NCBI GenBank assembly: GCA_002343185.1
Contig: DDRT01000001.1
Location: 175,460 to 239,459, forward strand
Source: Deltaproteobacteria bacterium UBA2409
GTDB lineage: Bacteria > Bdellovibrionota_C > UBA2361 > DDRT01
Length of the DNA stretch: 64,000 nucleotides
Direction: 5' to 3'
Part shown: piece by piece, positions 33,624 to 41,940 of the stretch
Numbering within the stretch: the stretch's first letter is position 1
Layout: every line of letters starts with the position of its first letter
Position numbers and translations under genes: made by a program
The notes under the pieces: generated by a model
Database searches by the model: none
What the model was told of the DNA's origin: nothing
What the model saw: only the letters and a program-made list of their open reading frames with translations

Positions 33624-34978
33624 CTAATCAGCCCATCAATAAGAAGTAAAATTAAGGCTACTAATAGAATATAATATGAGATTAAAGAATCGTTCGAAAA
33701 AGATTTTGCAAGCTCAGGCACTACAATCTTTTCAAGAGTTGGAAAACTTTCTGATTCAATATAAAAACTTTCTTTTAGATTCTTCGTCAGAAATTTCAGT
33801 AAATTTATTAAAAGAACAGAACTTGTTGGTGTTCTTTTCCCTTCATATGGAAGAATTTCAAACCCTAAAACTACAAGTGGAAAGCCATCTTTAATTGTTG
33901 ATTTCAAAATAGGTCGACCTTCAGCATATATCAATGCTTGGCCAGGTATATTAATAGGTGCTACTTCCTTTGGAGCGAATAGTGAGAGCTCAGCATACCT
34001 TGTAAGTTCACTGTCTTTGTCCCACCTTGATATAGAAAGCTTTTCATATGATAGATTGCTCGGGGCAATAACTGCAGTAGGCCTGTCGATTTTTTCAGGG
34101 ATAGCCGATCTGTGAATAAGGCGAACTTCCCCTTCATTTTTTGAGAATTTAAATTGACCTAGATTATTTAAGCCAAGCTCAGAGAATGGAGAGACAAGTT
34201 CAATCAAATTCTGATTTTTCTTTGAAACTAAAACCTCATCGTCAAATCTATTAAGATTGAGCGATGTGATACGGACTTTAACTTCATCGACTGGAACTTC
34301 AACAATGACCTGACTATCAACATTTAAATTTTTTTTAAATCCTGTACCTTCAATAGAAATATCTGCTTTTTTAGTCACTCTGATCTCAAGCTCTGAGTTA
34401 CTGATAAAATTGGCTGATGTGATGGCAATATTCTCTATGTTATCTGCTCTTAGTTCTTTATCTGAGAAAACAAGAATCTCATCGTACTTTTGGTTCTGAT
34501 CTATAAGGGATTGGAGTTTATCTTCACCTATAGAAACCCCGATTTTTGAAAGTGCTTCTGATGCTATAAAACTTGGTGAATCTCTTAATATAAATTCTGC
34601 AGGATTTGTAGTAATAATACTAAATGCACCGGTTGTTCTACTTAGAATCTCATTTCGCGCATTTTCTTTTTGGATCTCAAGAAGTGTTTTTCCCTGATAA
34701 GTTCTTCCAGTACTAAGAGAGTTATCCATCACAACTAGGTAGTGCTTATCAACACCGGCTAGACCAGCAACGATGAAAATCAGAAGTGATGCAATGAGTG
34801 TTTCGAGGAAGAATCTTGGTGGAATTCTTATTTTTTTCGATGATTCTTGTTTGTTTCCTCTAAAAAACAAAAGTGTGCTAACAACTTTTTTTACATATTT
34901 TCCACGATTTTTGTAAATATAGATAAGACAACCAATAAAAATCGGGATCCCTAAAAGTAAAGCTGGATTTAAAATCAT
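33617..34978 (-). CDS. BatA-like membrane protein with degenerate VWA
   Basis: A 453-residue protein. The N terminus has two membrane helices (about residues 4-20 and 55-75) separated by a basic loop (FFRGNKQESSKKIRIPPRFF) as in the BatA N-terminal domain. A VWA-like core follows, with DNSLST near residue 87. The MIDAS is incomplete. A C-terminal membrane helix is seen (about 430-450). Overlaps DUF58 by 4 bp. A role in the MoxR-linked membrane complex is inferred from context. Confidence 0.72.
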   Translation of the reverse strand: MILNPALLLGIPIFIGCLIYIYKNRGKYVKKVVSTLLFFRGNKQESSKKIRIPPRFFLETLIASLLIFIVAGLAGVDKHYLVVMDNSLSTGRTYQGKTLLEIQKENARNEILSRTTGAFSIITTNPAEFILRDSPSFIASEALSKIGVSIGEDKLQSLIDQNQKYDEILVFSDKELRADNIENIAITSANFISNSELEIRVTKKADISIEGTGFKKNLNVDSQVIVEVPVDEVKVRITSLNLNRFDDEVLVSKKNQNLIELVSPFSELGLNNLGQFKFSKNEGEVRLIHRSAIPEKIDRPTAVIAPSNLSYEKLSISRWDKDSELTRYAELSLFAPKEVAPINIPGQALIYAEGRPILKSTIKDGFPLVVLGFEILPYEGKRTPTSSVLLINLLKFLTKNLKESFYIESESFPTLEKIVVPELAKSFSNDSLISYYILLVALILLLIDGLIRW

Positions 34979-35808
34979 CCTAAAATCCCTGTTTCAAGAA
35001 GAAATGGAACTGGTTTTCCTTTTACCTCAAAGTATTTCACACCACAGTATCTAAAAAACTGAGTTAGGCCTTTTTGATGCTCTTTAAATTCTCTATAAAA
35101 GGTATCGATTACTGTCTTATTCACTGCTACGGGAAGCGATTTTCCACTTTCACTATCAATTAGCTCTGTTGCTCCTAATAGAAGTTCAGGATTTTTATCT
35201 TCTTCAGATAGAACTCTTATCGCTATAAGTTCCAGGTTTTTAGCTCTACAAAGATTAATGCCCGATTCTATCTCGTCTAGAGGCATCAAAAAATCACTTA
35301 TTATTATCATAACCCCTGGAAACCTAATCTTTGAAAGCGATAATCTTATCCCCTCAACAAAAGATCTCCCTGATGGTTTTTCCGGAACAGTTTTTTTTAA
35401 TCTTGCAAATGATTTTGGTCCAACAAATTTTTGTTCGATAATTACAGTATCTTGTGAAGCAAGAGCAACAAAGCTTAAACCTAAAGCCAAAGTCCAGGCC
35501 TCATCCCATTTACTTTCCATCGATTTACTCTGATCGACAAAGATTAAAACTGATAAATCTTCTTCCTCTTGAAAACGTTTAATAAAAAGCCTATCGGTTC
35601 TTCCGTAGACTCCCCAATCAATATCTCTTGGGTTGTCGCCTGGCTCATATGGTCTGAAATCTGAAAACTCTATTCCATGACCCTTTTTTGGAGATAGATG
35701 TCCTCCTTGTCTTGATCCTAGGAACGATCTTTTTGCACGAAGAACTCTTGCTGAAAGAAGAGATAGTATTCTAGGGGTGAGTTCATTTAGCATTCCTAAT
35801 CTCTTCAA
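34975..35808 (-). CDS. DUF58 domain protein
   Basis: A 277-residue protein with the DUF58 signature: GHLSPKKGHGIEFSDFRPYE (residues 36-55), PGDNPRDIDWGVYGRTDRLF (56-75), then a VWA-like part with FVDQSKSM (about 90). DUF58 proteins are regular partners of MoxR ATPases. No membrane helix. It overlaps moxR by 26 bp and the BatA-like gene by 4 bp, so the cluster is translationally coupled. Precise function unknown. Confidence 0.88.
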   Translation of the reverse strand: MKRLGMLNELTPRILSLLSARVLRAKRSFLGSRQGGHLSPKKGHGIEFSDFRPYEPGDNPRDIDWGVYGRTDRLFIKRFQEEEDLSVLIFVDQSKSMESKWDEAWTLALGLSFVALASQDTVIIEQKFVGPKSFARLKKTVPEKPSGRSFVEGIRLSLSKIRFPGVMIIISDFLMPLDEIESGINLCRAKNLELIAIRVLSEEDKNPELLLGATELIDSESGKSLPVAVNKTVIDTFYREFKEHQKGLTQFFRYCGVKYFEVKGKPVPFLLETGILG

Positions 35809-36766
35809 TTAGTTCATCTGAAGTAACCCCATCGGCTTCAGCCTGAAAGTTTAAAATTAATCTATGTCTTAATGTAGGCACCAAGGCATGCTTAATATCC
35901 TCAAAAGCCAAGTTTATTCTTCCATCTAAAAGTGCAAAAACTTTTGCAACTAAAACAATAGCCTGTGCTCCTCTTGGTCCAGGCCCAAACCGGACATATT
36001 CCTTGACTCTTCTAGTTGATTTTTCATGTTGAGGAGTTAGAGCAGCCATTACTCTGGCTACAATCTCTTTCATTGGATCTGCCACAACAACTTCTCTTAC
36101 TAATGATCTCATCTCCAAGATCCTTTCCACATTAGAAAATATTGGCTTCACACCAGGAACTGAAGCGCCAGTTGTTCTAGAAACTATCTCTTTTAGCTCC
36201 TCACTATTAGGAGATTTAATCAAAAGCTTTAATAAAAACCTATCAAGTTGTGCTTCTGGGAGTGGGTATGTTCCTTCAAGCTCTACTGGATTTTGAGTAG
36301 CAAGAACAAAAAATGGATTACTTAGTTTATAAGTTTCCCCAAGAACAGTAACCTGCTTTTCTTCCATCGCTTCAAGAAGTGCAGCTTGGGTTTTTGGTGT
36401 AGCACGATTAATTTCGTCTGCAAGGACTATCTCAGCAAATAATGGGCCTGGTTTAAATTGAAAGTTTCTCCTGCCTGATTCATCCTCAGTTAGAACTTGA
36501 GTTCCAGTTATATCAGAGGGCATTAAATCTGGGGTAAACTGAATTCTTTTAAATGAAAGCCCTAAAGTAGTTGCTATTGATTTAACAAGGAGAGTTTTTC
36601 CTAATCCTGGAACTCCTTCAAGAAGCACATGTCCCCCTGCAAAAATTCCAGCAAGCGTTCCTCTTATTCCTTCCTTAACACCAACAAGCACCCTTGAAAG
36701 CTCTGTTTCGATCGCTTCGAATGATTCTTTAAATTCAACAACTTTTGTTTCAAGCATAATGGTCAC
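35783..36766 (-). CDS. moxR: MoxR family AAA+ ATPase
   Basis: A 327-residue AAA+ ATPase. Walker A is GVPGLGKTLLVKSIA (residues 53-67), Walker B LADEINRATPKTQAALLEAME (about 115-135) and sensor 1 FVLATQNPVELEGTYPLPEAQL (about 151-172). The lid domain lies beyond residue 200. MoxR ATPases act as chaperones for VWA-containing complexes. It overlaps the low-complexity membrane gene by 4 bp and DUF58 by 26 bp, fitting one operon of six envelope genes. Confidence 0.93.
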   Translation of the reverse strand: MTIMLETKVVEFKESFEAIETELSRVLVGVKEGIRGTLAGIFAGGHVLLEGVPGLGKTLLVKSIATTLGLSFKRIQFTPDLMPSDITGTQVLTEDESGRRNFQFKPGPLFAEIVLADEINRATPKTQAALLEAMEEKQVTVLGETYKLSNPFFVLATQNPVELEGTYPLPEAQLDRFLLKLLIKSPNSEELKEIVSRTTGASVPGVKPIFSNVERILEMRSLVREVVVADPMKEIVARVMAALTPQHEKSTRRVKEYVRFGPGPRGAQAIVLVAKVFALLDGRINLAFEDIKHALVPTLRHRLILNFQAEADGVTSDELIEEIRNAK

Positions 36767-38028
36767 CTAATTAAGGATTCATACTCTTTTGGAATATACT
36801 GCTTTCTTCTTTCAAGAGCAGGATCTGATTTTAACCTTAAAATCTCCTCAAGTTCACGCTTATACTTAGCCTCTTCGCTATTCTCCGAAATTCGTGATTC
36901 ATCGGTAGTTTGTTCTTCATCGATCTTCTCTTCTTTACCAGGAATAGAGACCTCTTCAAATTTTAGCTCTCCTTGGCTTCCCTCCTCTTGCTTTTCCCCT
37001 TCTTTCGGACCTTCACCGCTGTCACCACCAGACTCTTTATTTGGAGCATTTTCATCTTTTTTTTCTTCCCCTTTATCTCCCTCTTTCTCGCCTTTTGTGG
37101 TTTCTGGCTCTCCCTTTTCTTTATTTTGATCTTCTTTTCCTTCTTCGCCATCTTTTTTCTGATCTGGCTCGCCTTTGTTTTGATCGCTTTCTTTCCCTGA
37201 TTTATTTTCTTGCTCACCACCTTCTTTTTTCTGCTCACCTTTTTTATCTTGATGTTCTTTTTTTATTTCTTCTATTAGATTTTCGCCTTCATTTCCTTTA
37301 TCACTTTTTTCGCCTTCCTTATTTCCCTCACCTTGCTGTTTTCCTTCTTGTTCACTTTCTTTTCCTTCTTTATCGGCACCCTTACCCCCTTCTTCATTCC
37401 CTTCTTGTCCTTTCTCTCCTTTATTTCCGTCTTCTTTTCCCTCTTTTCCTTTGTCTTCTTTTTTATCTCCACTTTGCTCTTTTTGCTGCTCGTCCTCTTT
37501 GGATTGTTCTTTTTGCTCCTCCTCCTCTTTTTTCTCTTCTTCTTTCTTTTCTTCTATTTTTTTAAATACATCTTCTAACTTCTCACTTCCTAGACCATCA
37601 CTTAAAAGGGCTTCCTTAATTGCTAGAAGCTCATCTTTTTTGTCGATTGCAGGATTCTCTAAAAGAATATCAATTCTTCTTACGTAAGGCTCTGGGCTTA
37701 GCAGTAAAAATAAACAAACAACACTCAATATAAAGTTGATCAGCATTCTAAGATCAAACTTTATAAGCGGCTCTGCTTGAGATTCGATAAATTTTCTTTT
37801 CTCTTCTGGCAAATCCTCAAGAGTGGTTACAAATCTTTCTTTCGCTTTATATTTTTTATCATACTCTTTTAATAATTTTTTTCGTGTCGGTAGCCAAAGA
37901 AATAGAAATGGGAGAAAGAGTATCCAGTAGCATGTTCCTTTTAGAGATATAATTATTAGAAGAAAAATACAGAGACGCAGCAATAGTTCGGAGAGCAATC
38001 TTAATGGAGCAGTACGCTTAAGAATCAT
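36763..38028 (-). CDS. Membrane protein with long Lys/Glu/Gly/Gln-rich low-complexity region
   Basis: A 421-residue protein in two parts. Residues 1-125 contain about three hydrophobic helices (12-30, 30-47 and 93-115). Residues about 165-365 are almost entirely Glu, Lys, Gly, Gln, Asp and Asn in irregular repeats, and a short globular tail follows (about 380-421). The low-complexity part is highly charged and probably disordered. Position in the MoxR operon (between mltG and moxR) resembles that of Bat-type membrane proteins, but no TPR or VWA domain is seen. The long open frames on the other strand here are compositional shadows. Confidence 0.62.
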   Translation of the reverse strand: MILKRTAPLRLLSELLLRLCIFLLIIISLKGTCYWILFLPFLFLWLPTRKKLLKEYDKKYKAKERFVTTLEDLPEEKRKFIESQAEPLIKFDLRMLINFILSVVCLFLLLSPEPYVRRIDILLENPAIDKKDELLAIKEALLSDGLGSEKLEDVFKKIEEKKEEEKKEEEEQKEQSKEDEQQKEQSGDKKEDKGKEGKEDGNKGEKGQEGNEEGGKGADKEGKESEQEGKQQGEGNKEGEKSDKGNEGENLIEEIKKEHQDKKGEQKKEGGEQENKSGKESDQNKGEPDQKKDGEEGKEDQNKEKGEPETTKGEKEGDKGEEKKDENAPNKESGGDSGEGPKEGEKQEEGSQGELKFEEVSIPGKEEKIDEEQTTDESRISENSEEAKYKRELEEILRLKSDPALERRKQYIPKEYESLIR

Positions 38029-39010
38029 CTTTTAGAGTTTTTCGATAATCACTTACATTCTCTCTATGTTCATTGTAGGTAGCTGAAAATCTATGTCCTC
38101 CTTTTCCGTCAGCTACAAAGAACAGATAGTTTGATGTTGCTGGATAAAGGGCTGCTCTTATCGCATCAAGACTAGGAGCGCCAATTGGCCCTGGAGGGAG
38201 TCCTGGAAAGATGTAAGTGTTGTACGGAGTGGGATTGCTAAGGTCGGATTTTTTGATAACCCCATCAAAGTCTTTTACTCCGTAAACTACAGTTGGATCT
38301 GCTTGAAGCTTCATCCCTTTTTTGAGCCTGTTATGATACACAGACGAGACAAGAGGCATTTCATCTTTTAGTGGAGTCTCTTTTTCTATAATGGAAGCCA
38401 GAGTTAATATCTCATGTCTTGAATAGCCTAAACTTGCGGCAGCACTTGCAAATTCTTCTGTCCAAAGTCTTTCACCCTGTTTGACCATAGCTTCAATTAT
38501 AGCTTTCGAAGTTATTGGCTTTGAGAAATGGTATGTCTCAGGAAACAGATATCCCTCAAGCGACGCTACTCCAAAATTTTGAGCCTCTGCGATTAATGCA
38601 GAGAGTATTTCAGTTTTTTCAATAACTCCTGAGTCTGAAATCGCTTGAGCTATTTGATCAAGCACTGCACCTGGAATTACCGTCACTACTCTTTTAATCG
38701 TTTCTCCTTCGATTAGTTTTGTTAGTACTTCTTTAGGGGTAAGACTTGGTAGAAAGGAATACTCACCTGCTGATATTTTAGTATCTTCTTTTCTTAACCT
38801 GGCAAGGAGCCTAAATCCAAAGGCATTTCTTATTACACCCTTTTCTTTTAGCCTCGAGGCGATATTACTTAGGGTCATTCCAGGTTCAACTACAACGTAG
38901 ATTTCTTCTTTTGCTTTTTTGTTTGCTGGAAGTAAAAATACACTTCTTAAAAAGAGGAAAGTTATAAGTCCTACTAAAAGTGGGACTACAATAAATAAAC
39001 CTTTACGCAT
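38018..39010 (-). CDS. mltG: Endolytic peptidoglycan transglycosylase MltG
   Basis: A 330-residue YceG-family protein: one N-terminal membrane helix (about residues 6-27), a LysM-like subdomain (YVVVEPGMTLSNIASRLKEK, about 39-58) and the catalytic domain, in which LASIIEKET (about 206-214) contains the conserved Glu. Further conserved segments are VYHNRLKKGMKLQADPTV (about 225) and PYNTYIFPGLPPGPIGAPS (about 265-283). MltG cleaves nascent glycan strands at the membrane. It overlaps ruvX by 8 bp and the low-complexity gene by 11 bp, which links peptidoglycan termination to the MoxR operon. Confidence 0.93.
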   Translation of the reverse strand: MRKGLFIVVPLLVGLITFLFLRSVFLLPANKKAKEEIYVVVEPGMTLSNIASRLKEKGVIRNAFGFRLLARLRKEDTKISAGEYSFLPSLTPKEVLTKLIEGETIKRVVTVIPGAVLDQIAQAISDSGVIEKTEILSALIAEAQNFGVASLEGYLFPETYHFSKPITSKAIIEAMVKQGERLWTEEFASAAASLGYSRHEILTLASIIEKETPLKDEMPLVSSVYHNRLKKGMKLQADPTVVYGVKDFDGVIKKSDLSNPTPYNTYIFPGLPPGPIGAPSLDAIRAALYPATSNYLFFVADGKGGHRFSATYNEHRENVSDYRKTLKDDS

Positions 39011-39374
39011 TCAAATATCTCTCTAAAATAACCTGAGCGGAGATCGCATCAATACTTCCTCCAGCAAACTTAATTCTCTCCTTAGCCTCTTCGCTTGAGT
39101 CGTATTCATCTACAAATTCAATCTTAACCTGTGCACGCTTTTTCAGCCTAGTTGCAAAACGTTTTATTGATTCAGCCTGATCGGTGGTGTTGTCATTTTC
39201 TGAAAGGGGAAGCCCTATCACAACAGTTTCGACCTTCTCACTATTGATTAGATCTAAGATACGTTTTTCGGCATCTTTTCTCAAAACGGTCTCTAATTGA
39301 GCGGGAATGAGAGATGGAGGCCTTGCTACTGCAAGTCCTACTCTCTTATCCCCAACATCTAAAGCTAAAATCAT
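39003..39374 (-). CDS. ruvX: RuvX/YqgF family Holliday-junction resolvase-like RNase
   Basis: A 123-residue RNase H-fold protein. Features: ALDVGDKRVGLAVA (residues 4-17) with the first catalytic Asp, VVIGLPLSENDNTT (about 52-65), FVDEYDSSEEA (about 89-99, where the usual form is DER) and the C-terminal GSIDAISAQVILERYL with the last Asp. YqgF proteins act in 16S rRNA processing and possibly in recombination. First gene of the long minus-strand run, ATG at 39374. Confidence 0.9.
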   Translation of the reverse strand: MILALDVGDKRVGLAVARPPSLIPAQLETVLRKDAEKRILDLINSEKVETVVIGLPLSENDNTTDQAESIKRFATRLKKRAQVKIEFVDEYDSSEEAKERIKFAGGSIDAISAQVILERYLNA

Positions 39375-39492
39375 AGAACGGCGTTTTGCATTTTTAGGGG
39401 TTTCGGTTATTGGTTCTATTAACTATTTTTACTAGAACACTATTCGAAAGGTAGACCATTTAAGGAAAATTAACTAGGGTCTGTAACTTCAT

Positions 39493-40752
39493 ATGATTCG
39501 CTTTGTTCTTTACACAATCGTCGTCCTTTCTTTTGCTTTGGCTTTCATCGACAAAACTACTCCCATTGAAACTTCAAAGATCGTTGATATTGATCACTTT
39601 AAAGTTGCAAGAGCGCTTAGAAAATCAATTAAGGAGAAGCTAGATAGGCCAAGACCAATCTCTCACATTGTGGCAAAGGGCGAGACTCTTGCCTCTATCC
39701 TCCCAAAATATGGTGGTGATAAGACTGATGCATTATCTATTGATTCGTCTTTAAGGCAGATTGATCGCTCGCTTGCGCTACTTCGAGTTGGAGACTCGAT
39801 ATCAATTACAAGGGTAAAAGGTGAACTAACTGAGATAAAGCGAAATCTTCCTGATGGAAGAGTAGTAACCGTTGATCTTAAAAATGATCATTTAGTTTCA
39901 GTAATAGAGCCTAAAGTTGAAGTTGTAGAGAGACTAATAACTGGTAGCATTGTAACAACTTTGGCTGATGCAGCAGCTAGAGCATCTCTATCTTTCGATG
40001 TAGTAGATCAGTTAGTTGATATATTTTCTGACAGAGTGAACTTCACAAGAGATATTCAACCAGGCGATACATTTTCAGTAATAGTAACTGAAAAGAGAAT
40101 TCAAGGAGTTGGAAGCGTTGTTGATAGTGTTGATGCTGCGCTTTTAAGTGTGAGCGGATCTCTTTATGGTGCTGTTAGACATATCGGAAAAGATGGGAAA
40201 GCTCGCTACTATAATGAAAGAGGAGAAACGCAAGGTGGGCAGTTTTTAAGATATCCTCTTCAATTTACAAGAATAACTTCAGTATTTAACAAGGCAAGAT
40301 TTCATCCGATTCTAAAAAGAACAAGAATGCATCCTGCTATAGATTTTGCAGCACCTCATGGAACAACTGTTAGAACCGTTGCTCAAGGTGTTGTTGAAAA
40401 AGCTGGATGGGCTGGAAGTGCTGGAAACATGGTTCAAATTAGACATGATTCAAGATACACAACTGTTTATAGGCACCTATCTAAAGTCTCTGTAAAGAAA
40501 GGTCAAAAAGTTGGAAAAGGAGATACGATTGGGCGAGTAGGGTCTACTGGTCTTTCAACGGGGCCACATCTTTGCTTTAGCGTTTTTAAGAATGGCAAAT
40601 ACATAGATCCACTTGGAAAAGAAGTTCCAAAAATTCTAGAAGGCGATGAGAAGCTTTCACCAAAAGTTGTTGAGGTTGCTTTAGAAAGGTTAAAGACCCA
40701 TCGAAATATGATGGTTCTTGCGCAAAGCGAGCTTGGCGGGCTTAGGGGCTAG
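39493..40752 (+). CDS. M23-family peptidase with LysM/OapA-like N-terminal region
   Basis: A 419-residue exported protein: an N-terminal membrane or signal helix (about residues 4-20), a LysM-like segment (ISHIVAKGETLASILPKYG, about 56-74), a long OapA-like middle, and an M23 domain at about residues 275-385. In the M23 part HPAIDFA supplies HxxxD and TTVYRHLSKV the catalytic His. The usual HLHF motif reads HLCF (GPHLCFSVF), so the second zinc-binding His is Cys. It is likely a cell-wall endopeptidase for septation or growth. It stands divergent from ruvX and directly before cinA. Confidence 0.85.
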   Translation: MIRFVLYTIVVLSFALAFIDKTTPIETSKIVDIDHFKVARALRKSIKEKLDRPRPISHIVAKGETLASILPKYGGDKTDALSIDSSLRQIDRSLALLRVGDSISITRVKGELTEIKRNLPDGRVVTVDLKNDHLVSVIEPKVEVVERLITGSIVTTLADAAARASLSFDVVDQLVDIFSDRVNFTRDIQPGDTFSVIVTEKRIQGVGSVVDSVDAALLSVSGSLYGAVRHIGKDGKARYYNERGETQGGQFLRYPLQFTRITSVFNKARFHPILKRTRMHPAIDFAAPHGTTVRTVAQGVVEKAGWAGSAGNMVQIRHDSRYTTVYRHLSKVSVKKGQKVGKGDTIGRVGSTGLSTGPHLCFSVFKNGKYIDPLGKEVPKILEGDEKLSPKVVEVALERLKTHRNMMVLAQSELGGLRG

Positions 40753-41931
40753 TTGAAGGTCGCAATCTTACCAATAGGTAATGAACTCCTAGATGGCCGA
40801 GTACTAGATACAAATTCAAAATTTTTAGGTGGAGAGCTCGCAGCACTAGGGGCTGAGACTGTGTGCCTTCTTACAGTTCCAGATGACCTAGCCTGCATCG
40901 TTGATTCACTAAAATTTTCAAGTAAAAGAGCTGATTTTATTATTATCACCGGTGGCTTGGGGCCTACTTCGGATGATTTAACCAGAGAGGCTGTCTCGGA
41001 GTTTACGAACTCTAAGCTGATAAAACACGAATCCTTAGTTGAAGAAATAAAAGCTTTTTTTTCAAAAAGAGGAAGAGAATTTCATCCATCAAATGAAAAA
41101 CAAGCATTACTCCCGGAAGGCTCTACAATAATTCCAAATACCTTGGGAACTGCTCCAGGATTTATAACAAAAAAAGACTCTCTCTCTATTGTGGCTCTTC
41201 CGGGAGTTCCGAGTGAGCTTGAGCCAATGTGGAGAGACTTTGTAGTTCCTCTAATAAAACCAATTAAAGAGCAATATGTATTAGGTTTTAAAACCTATAA
41301 CCTCCCTGAATCTGTAGTAGCGGGGTGTATCCCTGATCTTGAAGATGTGAGAGTTGGATATAGAGCGCAGTTTCCTGAGATAACTGTAAAGATTGCTGGG
41401 TTTAATAAAGAGAAAGTTTTGCGTGCTTTTAAAATTGCTAAAGACTCAGTTGGAGCTGATGCGATATTTACAGAAGATATAAATCAATCACTCCCTGATC
41501 TTTTTAAAAATTCTAAAAAAACTATTACCGTGGCTGAATCATGCACTGGTGGGTTACTAGGGAAATTATTAACCGATTTACCTGGAGCAAGCAGATATTT
41601 TCTTGGAGGAGTAATAGCATACTCAAACGAGCTTAAAAAATCGCTCTTAGGTGTTGAGACAGTTGATCAGTTTGGAGCTGTTAGTAGTGAAACTGCTATG
41701 GCGATGGCTAAGGGAGTTAAAGGCAAGGCAGATGTTGGAGTGTCAATTACCGGAATTGCTGGCCCCGATGGGGGTACTCCCGAAAAACCAGTTGGAACGT
41801 TTTATATTGGTATCGCCACAAAAGACGACTTAAAGGCTCACCATTTTCTTTACAAAGGAGCTGATAGAGCCAGGATACGAAAAGCTGCTGCCTACGAAGC
41901 ACTCAACATATTAAGAAAAATAGTGTTATAA
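40753..41931 (+). CDS. cinA: CinA family nicotinamide-nucleotide amidase/competence protein
   Basis: A 392-residue full-length CinA. The N-terminal MoCF-like domain (about 1-165) includes IITGGLGPTSDDLTREAVSE, and the C-terminal amidohydrolase domain (about 255-390) includes TVAESCTGGLLGKLLTDLPG and GIAGPDGGTPEKPVGTFYI. CinA acts in pyridine-nucleotide salvage (nicotinamide mononucleotide deamidase and ADP-ribose pyrophosphatase). The start is TTG 40753, which begins immediately after the upstream TAG. Confidence 0.93.
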   Translation: MKVAILPIGNELLDGRVLDTNSKFLGGELAALGAETVCLLTVPDDLACIVDSLKFSSKRADFIIITGGLGPTSDDLTREAVSEFTNSKLIKHESLVEEIKAFFSKRGREFHPSNEKQALLPEGSTIIPNTLGTAPGFITKKDSLSIVALPGVPSELEPMWRDFVVPLIKPIKEQYVLGFKTYNLPESVVAGCIPDLEDVRVGYRAQFPEITVKIAGFNKEKVLRAFKIAKDSVGADAIFTEDINQSLPDLFKNSKKTITVAESCTGGLLGKLLTDLPGASRYFLGGVIAYSNELKKSLLGVETVDQFGAVSSETAMAMAKGVKGKADVGVSITGIAGPDGGTPEKPVGTFYIGIATKDDLKAHHFLYKGADRARIRKAAAYEALNILRKIVL

Positions 41932-41940
41932 TCCTTGCTT

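Noticed and set aside
36973..37687. Long open frames on the plus strand (up to 174 codons) opposite the low-complexity membrane protein
   Set aside because: They encode Leu/Phe/Ser-rich sequence that mirrors the GAA/AAG/GGA codons of the real gene on the other strand, without start-site or homology support.
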